Source: Bacteroidales bacterium
GTDB lineage: Bacteria; Bacteroidota; Bacteroidia; Bacteroidales; WCHB1-69
NCBI GenBank assembly: GCA_016290295.1
Contig: JAEETJ010000001.1
Location: forward strand, 62,001-126,000
Length of the DNA: 64,000 bases
Direction of reading: 5' to 3'
The position numbers and the translations under genes were made by a program. A model generated the notes under the pieces. The model searched no databases. It had not been told where the DNA came from and saw only the letters and a program-made list of their open reading frames with translations. Positions 9,009 through 18,914 of the stretch are shown here, piece after piece (within the stretch, counting starts at the first letter, position 1; the number at the start of each line of letters is the position of its first letter).

Positions 9009-11531
9009 TTATTTGTCGTAAACAATCATACTCTTTTCTTTGTCGATGGAGTACTTGCCCCATGCATCAGAGATGTATGCGTCACCGATAACGAAATCAG
9101 CGGGCAAACCTTTCTTCACAACCACTTTCACGTTTTCGTCATAGTCATCACCCACACGGAGTTCTTCGAGGTACAGGATAGCATTTTCGGTGATAGAACC
9201 GTCTTCCTTGTTGATGGCGGTTTCCACATCCTCGAAATCGTTAGCCTTGATAATCATGTCCTTCAGCAAACGTGAAGCCAAAGTATAGCTGATAGCTACC
9301 TCATCGGAATTTTCGCCGATTCTGAACTTGAATGACTTATTGTTGGCAATACAGTTACCTTCAACAACATTGTCGGTAATAGTTACGGGCACCGTACGAC
9401 GCTGTACCACTGCGATAGAGCTGCTGGTACCATGAGCGGCGGCGATTTCATCGCTTGACGGCACATAGTCGGTACGCAGCACGATGAATTCAGTACGACG
9501 GTTCAAAGCGTTGGCAGCTTCCTGCTCAGCCTTCGGCAGTGAGAGGATGTATTCTTCGGTCAACACAGTTCCTTTGGGATAGAAATATTTCTTACCTAGA
9601 TAAGTATAAGTATAATCTTTCTCGAACTTACGGGGACTGTACTCACCATAACCCTTGGCTACGATACGGCCAGGAGCGATACCTTTCTCATTGACGAGGA
9701 AGTCCACACAAGTCTGGGCACGGTTCTGTGACAGAATTTCGTTTTTCTCATCAGAGTCACGGTAGTCGGTGTGAGATCTCAACTCAACCACCAAGGTCGG
9801 GTTCTTCACCATGATGTTATACAAGTACATCAAGGAGTCCTTATACTGCGGTTTCAGATCCCATTTTGCCAAATCATACAGAATTTCGGGCAACACGATA
9901 GGTTGGGTCGGAATCGGGTCGAGCACGAAATCCTGTTTCAGGTCGGTATTCTCGCTCAGACCAATTGTTGTCTGAGTAGCGGTATTGTTTTCCTCCCAAT
10001 ATTTCGGTTTGGTCACACGCATGGTGTATGTTGTGTTACCCAAAATCTTGGTCTTATCAAAATAATAGTAACCCTTCACATCGGTAGTGGTCTTATAGGA
10101 AGTACCATCAGAGCCGACAATTTCCACCTCAGCACCATCGATATACTGCAAGGTCACGGCATCCTTTACATAGCCGCCCAAAGAATACACGAGGGGACGC
10201 AAAACGAAATAATAGATATCATCACCACCACGACCGCCAGGTCTGTTGGAGGAGAAATAACCCTTGGCAAGATAAGGTGATTTTGACTTCGGATCCAGTG
10301 ATTCGGTCTCATCAAAAAGCATACCGATTTCATCCCAGCAGGAGTTGATGGGCACCATCATATTCTCGGCAGGCTGGAACTTTCCGTCTTTCAATTCGGA
10401 GACGAAAATGTCGAGACCACCCATACCTGGATGTCCGTCTGAAGAGAAATACAATTCATTCTCACCACGCATAGCCGGGAAGACTTCCTGACCAGGAGTA
10501 TTTACATTCGGACCGAGGTTGGTGATATTACCGAATTTGGCGGATTTCTTCGCACGTGTAGCTTTATAGATGTCATAGCCACCCAATCCACCGGGACGGT
10601 TGGAAGCGAAGTAAATGGTCAATTCATCAGGCATAATAAAAGGATGCACATAGTTGAATGAATCGGGTCCAAGGACAACCTTTTCCGGTTCACCCCATGA
10701 TTTACCTTTTTTCTGAGAGACATAGATATAACAGCCATAAACCTGTTTCTTGTCCTGCGGACATTTGGTCAAATAGAGAGCTGTACCCTTCTTGTTGGCA
10801 GAAGCCTCACCCTCGTTCACACCTGAATTCAAAGTTTCACCTTCATCCAGCGGAGTGATAGGAGACCATTCACCTGGCCATGAAGTATTCTTGCTTTTCG
10901 GTTTATCTGATTTATAAATATCAGAGAAAGAAGAACCTGTCCATTGGTCGGTTCCCTTACCGGTAGAACCCTCACGGTTGGAAGTGAAGATCAGCTGATT
11001 TTGTTTTTCCGGATTACCCCATCTCACAGCCCATTCATCCTGTTTGGTGTTGAATTTCTTCAAGTTCTCGACTTCGTAGCGGGTAGGATTTTCCGACCAA
11101 GTTTTGGAATTTTTGCAACCTTCGATACGCACATCGGCACGGGTATCTTCCGGTGCACGTTTTTTGTAATTGTTATAATATTTCAGTGCTTGGTCATATT
11201 CACCTCTGAGATTATAGATGCTAGCCAAGTGGAAAAGGATAATCGGGTTATCCTTCTGGTAGTTCTTCTTTTCCAGACGCAAATACTGCTGTTCGGCTTT
11301 TTTCAGGTCACCCATAATACGGTAACATTCAGCAATTTGGAAAGTAACACGTTGCACTTCCACCCTATTCTTGCTGATTTTCTTGATACCCTTTTTATAT
11401 TCTTCCAGTGCTTTTTCGTACTTGCAGTTTCTGAAATCATTGTCGGCATCCCGCAATGTTTGGGCTTTCACGGCTCCAACAGTCATAAAAACTGCCGCCA
11501 AAAAAACAATGAATGACCTGTATATTTTCAT
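9009..11531 (-). CDS. PorE-like TPR / PD40 propeller / OmpA-C protein
   Basis: An 840-residue envelope protein with signal peptide (FIVFLAAVFMTVGAVKAQ). The order is: TPR helices (about 25-140), a PD40/WD40-like beta-propeller (about 150-420; repeats such as LIFTSNREG, IYFASNRPGGLGGYDIY and LYFSSDGHPGMGGLDIF), a carboxypeptidase-regulatory-like domain (about 440-540), and an OmpA-C peptidoglycan-binding domain (about 560-690; VVELRSHTDYR and NRRTEFIVL). This order matches PorE, a T9SS component of Porphyromonas gingivalis. The M6 protease at 41088 carries a T9SS sorting domain, which fits. Paralogues with the same domains exist in Bacteroidota, so no symbol is given. About 140 extra residues follow the OmpA domain. 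Confidence 0.85.
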   Translation of the reverse strand: MKIYRSFIVFLAAVFMTVGAVKAQTLRDADNDFRNCKYEKALEEYKKGIKKISKNRVEVQRVTFQIAECYRIMGDLKKAEQQYLRLEKKNYQKDNPIILFHLASIYNLRGEYDQALKYYNNYKKRAPEDTRADVRIEGCKNSKTWSENPTRYEVENLKKFNTKQDEWAVRWGNPEKQNQLIFTSNREGSTGKGTDQWTGSSFSDIYKSDKPKSKNTSWPGEWSPITPLDEGETLNSGVNEGEASANKKGTALYLTKCPQDKKQVYGCYIYVSQKKGKSWGEPEKVVLGPDSFNYVHPFIMPDELTIYFASNRPGGLGGYDIYKATRAKKSAKFGNITNLGPNVNTPGQEVFPAMRGENELYFSSDGHPGMGGLDIFVSELKDGKFQPAENMMVPINSCWDEIGMLFDETESLDPKSKSPYLAKGYFSSNRPGGRGGDDIYYFVLRPLVYSLGGYVKDAVTLQYIDGAEVEIVGSDGTSYKTTTDVKGYYYFDKTKILGNTTYTMRVTKPKYWEENNTATQTTIGLSENTDLKQDFVLDPIPTQPIVLPEILYDLAKWDLKPQYKDSLMYLYNIMVKNPTLVVELRSHTDYRDSDEKNEILSQNRAQTCVDFLVNEKGIAPGRIVAKGYGEYSPRKFEKDYTYTYLGKKYFYPKGTVLTEEYILSLPKAEQEAANALNRRTEFIVLRTDYVPSSDEIAAAHGTSSSIAVVQRRTVPVTITDNVVEGNCIANNKSFKFRIGENSDEVAISYTLASRLLKDMIIKANDFEDVETAINKEDGSITENAILYLEELRVGDDYDENVKVVVKKGLPADFVIGDAYISDAWGKYSIDKEKSMIVYDK

Positions 11532-11564
11532 AATATTACACTTTTACAAATTGAGGGTGCTAAA

Positions 11565-11610
11565 TTAAAAAAAATAATTGAGAAAACGAATGCTTTCCCA
11601 ATTATTTTTT
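11565..11610 (-). terminator. Intrinsic terminator of secDF
   Basis: On the minus strand AATAATTG.GAAA pairs with TTTC.CAATTATT and is followed by a run of eight T. It begins within 10-15 bases after the secDF stop. It separates secDF from the PorE-like gene downstream. Confidence 0.8.
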
Positions 11611-11618
11611 TCATTTTT

Positions 11619-14600
11619 TTATTTTACTTCGGTCTTAACTCTCTTGATATTCTTCTTACCTCTCAGCATATCGTATGCCAACGGGTTGGAAACGAAGATA
11701 CCTGAATAAGTACCGATCAGGATACCAGCGAACATAGCGAAAACGAAACCACGGATGACTTCACCACCGAAGATGAAGATAGCCAATAACACCACGAGGG
11801 TGGTACCACCGGTATTGATTGTACGGCCCAAGGTGCTGTTGATAGCGGCATTGAAGTTCTCGTAGTTGTCGCGTTTCGGATACAGAGCCAAGTTTTCACG
11901 CACACGGTCGAAGATAATCACGACGTTATTAATAGAATAACCGATTACCGTCAAGATAGCGGCGATGAAGGACTGGTCGATTTCCATAGAGAACGGCATC
12001 ACCTTGTAGAACAAGGAGAACAGACCGATAGTCAGCAAGCTATCGTGTACCAAAGCAATCACACCACCCATACCAAACTGCCAGTTCTTGAAACGGATAG
12101 CGATATAGATGAAGATCAGCACGAGAGATACCAAAACAGCCCAGATAGCGTCCCACAGCAATTCGCTTGCGATGGTTGGCTGTACTTTCTGAGAACTCTG
12201 GATACCACGAGGATCAACCTGCTGGGTGAATTCAGACTCTGTGATAGAAGTTTTCTGATAGAAACCCTTCAAAGCGTTATACAATTTCTTTTCGCATTCT
12301 TTATCCACAGCGGGATCATTGCTGTCAATCTTGTAGTTGGTCGTGATACGAACCTGGTCATTGCCACCGAAGGTCTTCACTTCAGGATTACCACCAAATT
12401 CGGCGGCCACTGCGGAACGAACCTCATTGGTTTTCACATCCTGGTCGAAGCGAACCACATAGTTTCTACCACCGGTGAAATCGATACCGGGCTGCAGCTT
12501 CAAAGTGCAGAATGAAATAAGGGAAATCAGAATCATAGCACCTGAGAAGATGTAGCAATATTTTCTCACTTTCAAGAAATCGAAATGAGCATTTCTGAAA
12601 GTGTTCATGGTATATTTGTTACCGAAGGAAATTTCTTTACCCTTAGCCAGACGTCTTTCAAAAATCAGACGGGTGATGAAGATAGCGGTGAACAGAGAGG
12701 ACAGGATACCGATACCCAATGTGGTGGCGAAACCCTGTACAGGACCTGAACCGAAGATGTAAAGGATGATAGCGGTAATCAAGGTAGTGACGTTACCGTC
12801 GATGATAGCTGAATAAGCGTTCTTGTAACCTTCGTCAACAGCCACACGGCTACCCTTACCGGCACGGAGCTCTTCACGGATACGCTCGAAAATCAACACG
12901 TTGGCATCCACTGCCATACCCAAGGTCAACACCAAACCAGCGATACCAGGCAAGGTCAGAACTGCGCCCAAAGAGGCGAGCACACCCATGATGAAGAAGA
13001 TGTTAGTAAACAGAGCAACGTCGGCCACCAAACCGGCACGGCTATAATATAAGAACATATATATCAATACTAATACGAATGCCAGCAGGAATGAGAGCAG
13101 ACCGGAACGGATAGATTCCTTACCAAGGGTAGGACCAACCACTTCAGACTGAACGATGTTCACCTGGGCTTCGAGGTTACCAGAATTCAAAACGGTAGCC
13201 AAGTCCTTAGCCTCATCGATAGTGAAGCTACCGGAGATTTCTGAATTACCGTTAGGAATTTCGCTACGAATGCTCGGATAAGAATAAACAAAGTTATCCA
13301 AAACGATAGCGATACAGGTCACTTTTGACTTATTGTCAACAGCGGCACGGGTAATCTTGCGCCATTCGTCTGATGCTTGGTCTTCCATTGACATGGTCAC
13401 CACCACGCGGTTGTTCTGATCCACATCCTGACGGGCGGAACGTACCACGCGTGCACCACCGATAGTCTCAGAGCTCAATTTCGGTCCGATACGGTCGTTG
13501 TTCTTTTTCAAAGGAACAAGAGGCATAGCATTGTTGAAACGCTTTTCAGCGGCACCCCAATAGAAAACGGCGCTCTTGTCACCAAGAATGCGCTGCAGTT
13601 CGGGCAGCATAGCGTCGATTGCTTTCACATCAGCTTCTTTGAAGTAACCGATTACCAAACCATCGGTACCAGCCACGGCCTTGCTCATGATAGCACCCAA
13701 GCGAGTGTCAATTTCTTCGTCTTCATCCTCATCTTCCTCTGCAGCACCCAACTGTGCTTCCAAAGAGCTAACTTCAGCGGTAGTGTCAACAGTTTCTTCC
13801 TGCGGACCATTAGCAGCCAACTGTGCGGCAGCTTCTTCTTTAGCTTTCAATTCTTTAGCCAGCTGAACATCAGCTTCGTAGAAACGCTGTTGGATAGACT
13901 TGCCATTCACGGGATCATTATACACTTCCCAGAATTCCAATTTAGCGGTGCTCTTCAAGAGGTCGGTTACACGCTCGGGTTCCTTGATACCAGGAAGTTC
14001 CACGAGGATACGGCCACCCTGCAGACGCTGGAGGTTAGGCTGTGCCACACCGAAACGGTCGATACGGGTACGCAGAATCTTGAAGGTACGGTCAACGATT
14101 TCGCTGGACTCGGTTTTGATGAAGCTCACGATCTGATCGTCAGTTGCATTCTTGATGTTTGAACGCTCGCCGAAATAAGTACGGAGGTTAGCGTTTTCCA
14201 AACCAAGAGCTACTTTTTCCTGATTGAAAGTGTTGACAAAAATATCAATGAAATCACCACCATCAGCTGCATATTTAGCGTTGGCTTTTTCAAAAGTGTT
14301 GGTAAACAGCTGGTCTTCGGTATTGACGGCCAAACTCTGAACCACATCGGGGATAGATATTTCGAGGGTCACGTTCATACCACCCTTCAAGTCCAAACCC
14401 AAATTAACTTCTTTGTACTTACAGTCTTTGTAAGTGTTGCCCAGATAAACGACAGAATCGTTCATGTTGGCAAGGTAATACTGCTCTCTACCAGAGACAA
14501 GTGAGTCAACGAGATAATTTTCGCGCATCACGTCACCGTTAGCAGCTTTTTTCACTTCTGTAATGGCAGCTTCGTCCATGGCATAAGCCTTCGCTTTTTG

Positions 14601-14696
14601 TCCTACACGCCATGTTACAAAAGAGAATGATAAACAATACAAGCAGACTAATGCTAAAAGTATTGTAAAAAACAGAACTAAACCTTTGTTACGCAT
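11619..14696 (-). CDS. secDF: Protein translocase subunit SecDF (fused)
   Basis: Inner-membrane protein that uses proton motive force to help SecYEG export. SecD and SecF are fused in one 1025-residue chain, as is usual in Bacteroidota. The SecD half has TM1 (LVLFFTILLALVCLYCLSF), the NLGLDLKGGMNVTLE motif, a periplasmic P1 domain, and a TM bundle with GMAVDANVLIFERIREEL. The SecF half starts near FRNAHFDFLKVRKYC, with PGIDFTGGRNYVV and a second TM bundle (IGYSINNVVIIFDRVREN). An acidic insert (EEDEDEDEEID) sits in the periplasmic part of SecD. It is monocistronic, with its own promoter and terminator. Confidence 0.97.
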   Translation of the reverse strand: MRNKGLVLFFTILLALVCLYCLSFSFVTWRVGQKAKAYAMDEAAITEVKKAANGDVMRENYLVDSLVSGREQYYLANMNDSVVYLGNTYKDCKYKEVNLGLDLKGGMNVTLEISIPDVVQSLAVNTEDQLFTNTFEKANAKYAADGGDFIDIFVNTFNQEKVALGLENANLRTYFGERSNIKNATDDQIVSFIKTESSEIVDRTFKILRTRIDRFGVAQPNLQRLQGGRILVELPGIKEPERVTDLLKSTAKLEFWEVYNDPVNGKSIQQRFYEADVQLAKELKAKEEAAAQLAANGPQEETVDTTAEVSSLEAQLGAAEEDEDEDEEIDTRLGAIMSKAVAGTDGLVIGYFKEADVKAIDAMLPELQRILGDKSAVFYWGAAEKRFNNAMPLVPLKKNNDRIGPKLSSETIGGARVVRSARQDVDQNNRVVVTMSMEDQASDEWRKITRAAVDNKSKVTCIAIVLDNFVYSYPSIRSEIPNGNSEISGSFTIDEAKDLATVLNSGNLEAQVNIVQSEVVGPTLGKESIRSGLLSFLLAFVLVLIYMFLYYSRAGLVADVALFTNIFFIMGVLASLGAVLTLPGIAGLVLTLGMAVDANVLIFERIREELRAGKGSRVAVDEGYKNAYSAIIDGNVTTLITAIILYIFGSGPVQGFATTLGIGILSSLFTAIFITRLIFERRLAKGKEISFGNKYTMNTFRNAHFDFLKVRKYCYIFSGAMILISLISFCTLKLQPGIDFTGGRNYVVRFDQDVKTNEVRSAVAAEFGGNPEVKTFGGNDQVRITTNYKIDSNDPAVDKECEKKLYNALKGFYQKTSITESEFTQQVDPRGIQSSQKVQPTIASELLWDAIWAVLVSLVLIFIYIAIRFKNWQFGMGGVIALVHDSLLTIGLFSLFYKVMPFSMEIDQSFIAAILTVIGYSINNVVIIFDRVRENLALYPKRDNYENFNAAINSTLGRTINTGGTTLVVLLAIFIFGGEVIRGFVFAMFAGILIGTYSGIFVSNPLAYDMLRGKKNIKRVKTEVK

Positions 14697-14757
14697 TGCT
14701 TTTATTTATTTGATTATTAATAATTTAGATTTATTCAACATAGTAAAATTTTAGCTT

Positions 14758-14766
14758 GCAAATATA
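14758..14766 (-). promoter_or_regulatory. -7 promoter element for secDF
   Basis: Minus-strand TATATTTGC, about 60 bases upstream of the secDF ATG at 14696. Confidence 0.55.
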
Positions 14767-14837
14767 CAAAATATATTGATATGTGCAAGGATTATTTTAA
14801 AATAACTTTCGAGGGGGATTTTAGCATGATTTTTTCG

Positions 14838-14906
14838 GAATCCAAAATCCAAAATTCAGAATTCAAAATCCACTTTATTGTTGAATTTTGAAATTTGAAT
14901 TAAAAA
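14838..14906. repeat. Low-complexity AATTCAAAAT repeat
   Basis: Short imperfect units (CCAAAATTCAGAATTCAAAA, then TTGAATTTTGAAATTTGAAT) that can fold on themselves. Similar sequence lies at 46640-46676 and 27537-27558. It is in the spacer after nadK, outside genes. Confidence 0.6.
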
Positions 14907-14919
14907 TAAAGGAATACGG

Positions 14920-15798
14920 TTATACGCTCAGATTCCGCTTGTCAATTCCCCAGAGCAGCTTCTCACGGATGATGCGGTAGAAGTCGGTGTCCTCGAAAAG
15001 CACCGTCTGGATATGGAATTTTTCTTTGGTAATGCGGAGTTCCACAGGATTTTCCACTACTACACGATGGGAATCGAGGGCCAATGAAAAACTATTGTTT
15101 CTGCTTTCCACCACGATGCGGATTTCCTCATTGGCAGAGATGACCATAGGGCGTACTGCAAGCGTATGGGAAGCGATGGGCGTCAGCACATTGACATTGG
15201 CATCGGGCACGATGATGGGACCACCGCAGCTTAGGGAATAGGCGGTGGAACCTGTCGGGGTAGCGATAATCAAACCGTCGCCCCAGTATGTATTCACGGG
15301 TTTTCCACCCACCCACACCTTAATGGCGTTAATAGAGTTCTCGTCCGATGTACGAACCGTAATATCATTCAGTGCAAAGTTTGAGTCAAGTTGCAGCGGC
15401 TGGGAGCTCTCCAAATGGAGCAAAGCCCGGTTTTCGAGCACATACTGCCCTGCCAGCAACTTTTCAAAACAAAATTGGTAATTATTGCGGTTAACCGCGG
15501 TCAGAAAGCCCACACGACCCGTATTGACACCCAAAAGCGGAATATTCAAATTACCCACCAGATTGGCGGCATCGATGTAGGTACCATCACCACCAAAGGA
15601 TAAAACAAAGTCAACAGGCCGCAAGCGGCCTAATTCCTCGTGACTGCCGAAATAGCCGCTGACCTCAGCTATGGCCGCATTCTTGCAGTGTTCATGCAAG
15701 AACAGCTTGCAGCCCATATCATGCAGGGCTGCAAGCACTTCCCGTATAAAAAGGGTATCGTTTTCGTCGCTAAGGCGACTGTAAACCGCCAGTTTCAC
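14920..15798 (-). CDS. nadK: NAD kinase
   Basis: Phosphorylates NAD to NADP in the cytoplasm. The GGDG motif (LSFGGDGTYIDAANLVG, about 67-83) and the PTGSTAYSLSCGGPI block are diagnostic. The 292-residue length is normal. The start is GTG (15798-15796), overlapping the butyrate kinase TAG stop by one base (TAGTG), so translation is probably coupled and both genes share the promoter at 16902. Confidence 0.95.
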   Translation of the reverse strand: MKLAVYSRLSDENDTLFIREVLAALHDMGCKLFLHEHCKNAAIAEVSGYFGSHEELGRLRPVDFVLSFGGDGTYIDAANLVGNLNIPLLGVNTGRVGFLTAVNRNNYQFCFEKLLAGQYVLENRALLHLESSQPLQLDSNFALNDITVRTSDENSINAIKVWVGGKPVNTYWGDGLIIATPTGSTAYSLSCGGPIIVPDANVNVLTPIASHTLAVRPMVISANEEIRIVVESRNNSFSLALDSHRVVVENPVELRITKEKFHIQTVLFEDTDFYRIIREKLLWGIDKRNLSV

Positions 15799-16871
15799 TA
15801 TGCGTATTCTTTCACTTGGATTTCACCATCCAAAATCATATTGGCATTCATAGCCAGAGCCTTCATCTCATCCTCGCCCGGATATACAGCCACAGGAGCA
15901 ATCCAGGAGATGTATTTCTTGATACGGTTCACCACGGGCACACCGTAGGCAATACCACCAGTCAGGATGATAGCGTCCACCTTGCCTTTCAGCACCACAG
16001 CGGCCTCACCGATATATTTGGCCACTTGATATGCCATAGCCTCTTCCAGCAAATCGGCTTTCTTGTCGCCTTCCAAAGCGGCCTTTTCAATGGCGTATGC
16101 ATCATTGATGCCGAAATAAGCCACATAACCACCTTGTCCCACAATCATTTTCTTTACTTCCTCATAAGTATATTTACCGCTGAAGCAAACATCGATAATC
16201 TGGTTCATCGGAAGGGTTCCAGAGCGTTCGGGAGAGAAGGGACCTTCGCCATCCAGAGCCTGGTTCACATCAATCACACGGCCTTCTTTGTGGGCACCCA
16301 CGCTGACACCGCCACCCATGTGGGCTACAATCAGATTCAAATCTTCATATTTCTTGCCATTGTCATTGGCATACATTCTGGAAATTGCCTTCTGATTCAA
16401 AGCATGGAAAATAGAGAGTCTCTCGAATTTTGGGTGACCGGAGATACGGGCCACTTCCTCGAATTCATCCACCACTACTGGGTCAGCGATATAAGCTTCC
16501 TCCAAACCTATGGATTTAGCGATACTGTCGGCAATCAAACCGCCCAAGTTGCAGGCATGCTGGCCATTATAACCCTCGCGCAAGTGTTTTTTCATCAAGT
16601 CATTAACTTTATAAACACCTGAAGTCAAGGGTTTTACCAAACCGCCACGACCCATCACGATGGCGATGTCGTCAAGGTTGATATTATTATTTTTCAGTTC
16701 TTCCAAAATCGTATTTTTTCTGAAATCATACTGGTCGGCAATGGAACCGAACACGGAAAGCTGTTCCGTGGAATGTTTGATGTTTTTCAGAAATACCTGC
16801 TGCATCTGGTCGAACACAGCGATTTTGGTAGAAGTTGAACCGGGGTTGATAGCTAAAATCAAATGTTTCAT
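15798..16871 (-). CDS. buk: Butyrate kinase
   Basis: Acetate/butyrate kinase superfamily enzyme. It interconverts butyryl-phosphate and butyrate with ATP formation, the last step of butyrate production. The N-terminal phosphate motif AINPGSTSTKIAVF (about 6-19), GGGVSVGAH and the C-terminal ILTGGIAYGVPVV support butyrate kinase rather than AckA. Length is 357 residues, typical for Buk. The usual partner ptb (phosphate butyryltransferase) is not adjacent. Branched-chain acids such as isobutyrate are possible alternative substrates. It overlaps nadK. Confidence 0.93.
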   Translation of the reverse strand: MKHLILAINPGSTSTKIAVFDQMQQVFLKNIKHSTEQLSVFGSIADQYDFRKNTILEELKNNNINLDDIAIVMGRGGLVKPLTSGVYKVNDLMKKHLREGYNGQHACNLGGLIADSIAKSIGLEEAYIADPVVVDEFEEVARISGHPKFERLSIFHALNQKAISRMYANDNGKKYEDLNLIVAHMGGGVSVGAHKEGRVIDVNQALDGEGPFSPERSGTLPMNQIIDVCFSGKYTYEEVKKMIVGQGGYVAYFGINDAYAIEKAALEGDKKADLLEEAMAYQVAKYIGEAAVVLKGKVDAIILTGGIAYGVPVVNRIKKYISWIAPVAVYPGEDEMKALAMNANMILDGEIQVKEYA

Positions 16872-16901
16872 GTTATATGGTTTTTAATTGAAATTCTGCG
16901 G

Positions 16902-16910
16902 GCAAAGTTA
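16902..16910 (-). promoter_or_regulatory. -7 promoter element for buk-nadK
   Basis: Minus-strand TAACTTTGC, 30 bases upstream of the buk ATG at 16871. Confidence 0.55.
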
Positions 16911-17019
16911 CATAATTTTCCCGAAATAAACAAACAAAAAAATCACCATAAAGACACCCCTTGACATGTCCCTATGACGTGTGTTAACATGAGACGCACC
17001 GCGGCACATCTCAACACAC

Positions 17020-17724
17020 CTACCGAATTCTTGATTGCAAATACCGTACATTTTGGCTGTCGGGATAGCGTTCCGCCAGCGAATCCGTCAGCATCCGTAG
17101 CAATTCCGCATCATCTTTCTCATTAAAAAAATGATGTTGATTATAAACCTGATAAAAAGCGATCATTGAGCTGAAAGAATGCGGATGACTTTGGATAAAA
17201 TTCCGTAAATATTGTGTATGTTGCCTCACTGCCTGGTTGTAATGGCGTTCCACCCCATTCCGCACACTGTCATACTCCATATAATACTGATAAATCTGGA
17301 GCAAAGTATCGGTATATTGTGCAAATGCGGCCAAAGCACTATCCAGCTGCCACATAAGCACAGCGTCTTTGGGTCCTTGTACCCGATAGGTTCGGATAAG
17401 ATTATTGGCATCAGCGCTTATATGCACCATTTGCCCTTGTTTCAACAAAGTTGTCATTCCATTGTCAGGAGAAAAACTCAGTTGAAAAAAAGCCGGTTCA
17501 TCCGCTGTCTGGAAGTCTGTAAGTTGACTTTTCTTTATCTTGAACTTGAATGAATCATGCCGAATCACAGAAGAATCGAGCTTTTGCAAACCATCAGCAG
17601 TCAACAAGGAAAGATACATCACTCTTCCGTTTCCATGGTCCAACTGACCCTGAATACAAATATCATGTTTATTTGTACAGGCCAACAAAAGCGGTATAAG
17701 ACAGAAAAAAACTAATTTTCTCAT
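17020..17724 (-). CDS. Lipoprotein with a DUF4369-like N-terminal domain
   Basis: A 234-residue lipoprotein (signal MRKLVFFCLIPLLLACTNK, lipobox LLLAC). The beta-rich N-terminal half (CIQGQLDHGNGRVMYLSL and DSSVIRHDSFKFKIK) resembles DUF4369, which usually precedes a thioredoxin domain in Bacteroidota disulfide proteins. Here the C-terminal half is helical and has no CxxC, so it is not a complete thiol-disulfide protein. The ATG overlaps the end of the upstream EEP gene by four bases (ATGA). It is the last gene of a rhomboid-EEP-lipoprotein operon. Function unknown. Confidence 0.72.
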   Translation of the reverse strand: MRKLVFFCLIPLLLACTNKHDICIQGQLDHGNGRVMYLSLLTADGLQKLDSSVIRHDSFKFKIKKSQLTDFQTADEPAFFQLSFSPDNGMTTLLKQGQMVHISADANNLIRTYRVQGPKDAVLMWQLDSALAAFAQYTDTLLQIYQYYMEYDSVRNGVERHYNQAVRQHTQYLRNFIQSHPHSFSSMIAFYQVYNQHHFFNEKDDAELLRMLTDSLAERYPDSQNVRYLQSRIR

Positions 17725-18908
17725 TTCAGCAGTGAAATATTAGTCCAAATCGGATAATGGTCTGATACTGTAAGCGAGTCATAGGTCGTAAAACCAAAGC
17801 TCTTGTATCTTTCGTCATGGAAAATATAATCAATACGATAAGACGGGAAAGCGTCGCCGCAATAAGTGTGTCCCCTACCGCCACCACTCACGCGGAAGGC
17901 ATCTTTCAGGCCATGGCTGATTTTGTGATAGGAATACGATACCGGTGAGTCATTGAAATCGCCACAAATGATAATCGGGTAATTGCAGCTGTCAATATGA
18001 GCCCTCAAAATTTCCGCTTGGCCTTGGCGTTCCAAAAAGGCCTTACCTACTTTTTTCGACAAAATTCTTGCCTTTTTATCAAGATTCGGATCATCAATAC
18101 CATGTGACACGATTTCTCTACCCAAAGCATAGTCATCCGCATCCATTCGCAACGAGGCCAAATGCACATTATAAATTCTCAAAGTATCCCCTTTATACTT
18201 GATATCCGCATAGATAGCGGCATTGCTAGAGGTGTCATTCATGAACACATAATCAGCTTTTAAAATCCTGTAACGACTGAAAATCACCAGACCATAATGA
18301 TAATCCTTCGATTTACTGTTAATCGGGAAAAACTGATAGCAGTTCCGCTTGACATTTTCCAAATGGAGGATATTCATAATCGTATCAGTAGTGGGAAAAT
18401 TCAACTTCCCACTGGCGTCCAAAAAATACTCCTGAATACAAAGGATTTCAGGTCGTTCCCTATCAAAAAGGTCATACACCTGATTTCTCTTGATATCGCG
18501 CATGGTCTTGGTTTTCTCGTCATACAAGCCAAACAAGCGGGCGTTGTAGCTCATCACTTTCACACAGCTGGCACAGACAGACGGTTTCTCGGTTGGCCGC
18601 AACTGGAAACTACGGTCTATGTTATTGATATTAAGCAAAATCATGCCTAAAGAAATCAACGAAAAACGATAATCAATTACCAGCCAGACAATCACAAACA
18701 CTGCATTGAGCACCAACAAATACGGGAATGCCAAGCCACAGTAGCTGGCGGTCAGGCTAAATGATGGCGGCAGATAAGCCGAGGCATACGCCAAGAACAA
18801 AGTCAGAGCTACAGCCACATTGACCACCACCAAGAGCAGCTTAAAAATTCTGCCCACAAAAGATACTTTTTGCTTTAATTTCGACTGTTTCTGTCTTCGT
18901 TTTGCCAT
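17721..18908 (-). CDS. Membrane-anchored EEP-family hydrolase
   Basis: A 395-residue protein with a basic N-terminus, about three transmembrane helices (roughly 17-100), and a C-terminal endonuclease/exonuclease/phosphatase domain. Visible catalytic blocks are YNARLFGL, ILCIQEYF (metal-binding Glu), YNVHLAS, CGDFNDSP and SDHYPIW. The family covers DNases, phosphodiesterases and sphingomyelinase-like enzymes; the substrate cannot be deduced. The catalytic domain probably faces the periplasm. It is 6 bases from the rhomboid gene and overlaps the lipoprotein gene by 4. Confidence 0.87.
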   Translation of the reverse strand: MAKRRQKQSKLKQKVSFVGRIFKLLLVVVNVAVALTLFLAYASAYLPPSFSLTASYCGLAFPYLLVLNAVFVIVWLVIDYRFSLISLGMILLNINNIDRSFQLRPTEKPSVCASCVKVMSYNARLFGLYDEKTKTMRDIKRNQVYDLFDRERPEILCIQEYFLDASGKLNFPTTDTIMNILHLENVKRNCYQFFPINSKSKDYHYGLVIFSRYRILKADYVFMNDTSSNAAIYADIKYKGDTLRIYNVHLASLRMDADDYALGREIVSHGIDDPNLDKKARILSKKVGKAFLERQGQAEILRAHIDSCNYPIIICGDFNDSPVSYSYHKISHGLKDAFRVSGGGRGHTYCGDAFPSYRIDYIFHDERYKSFGFTTYDSLTVSDHYPIWTNISLLK

Positions 18909-18914
18909 GGCATG

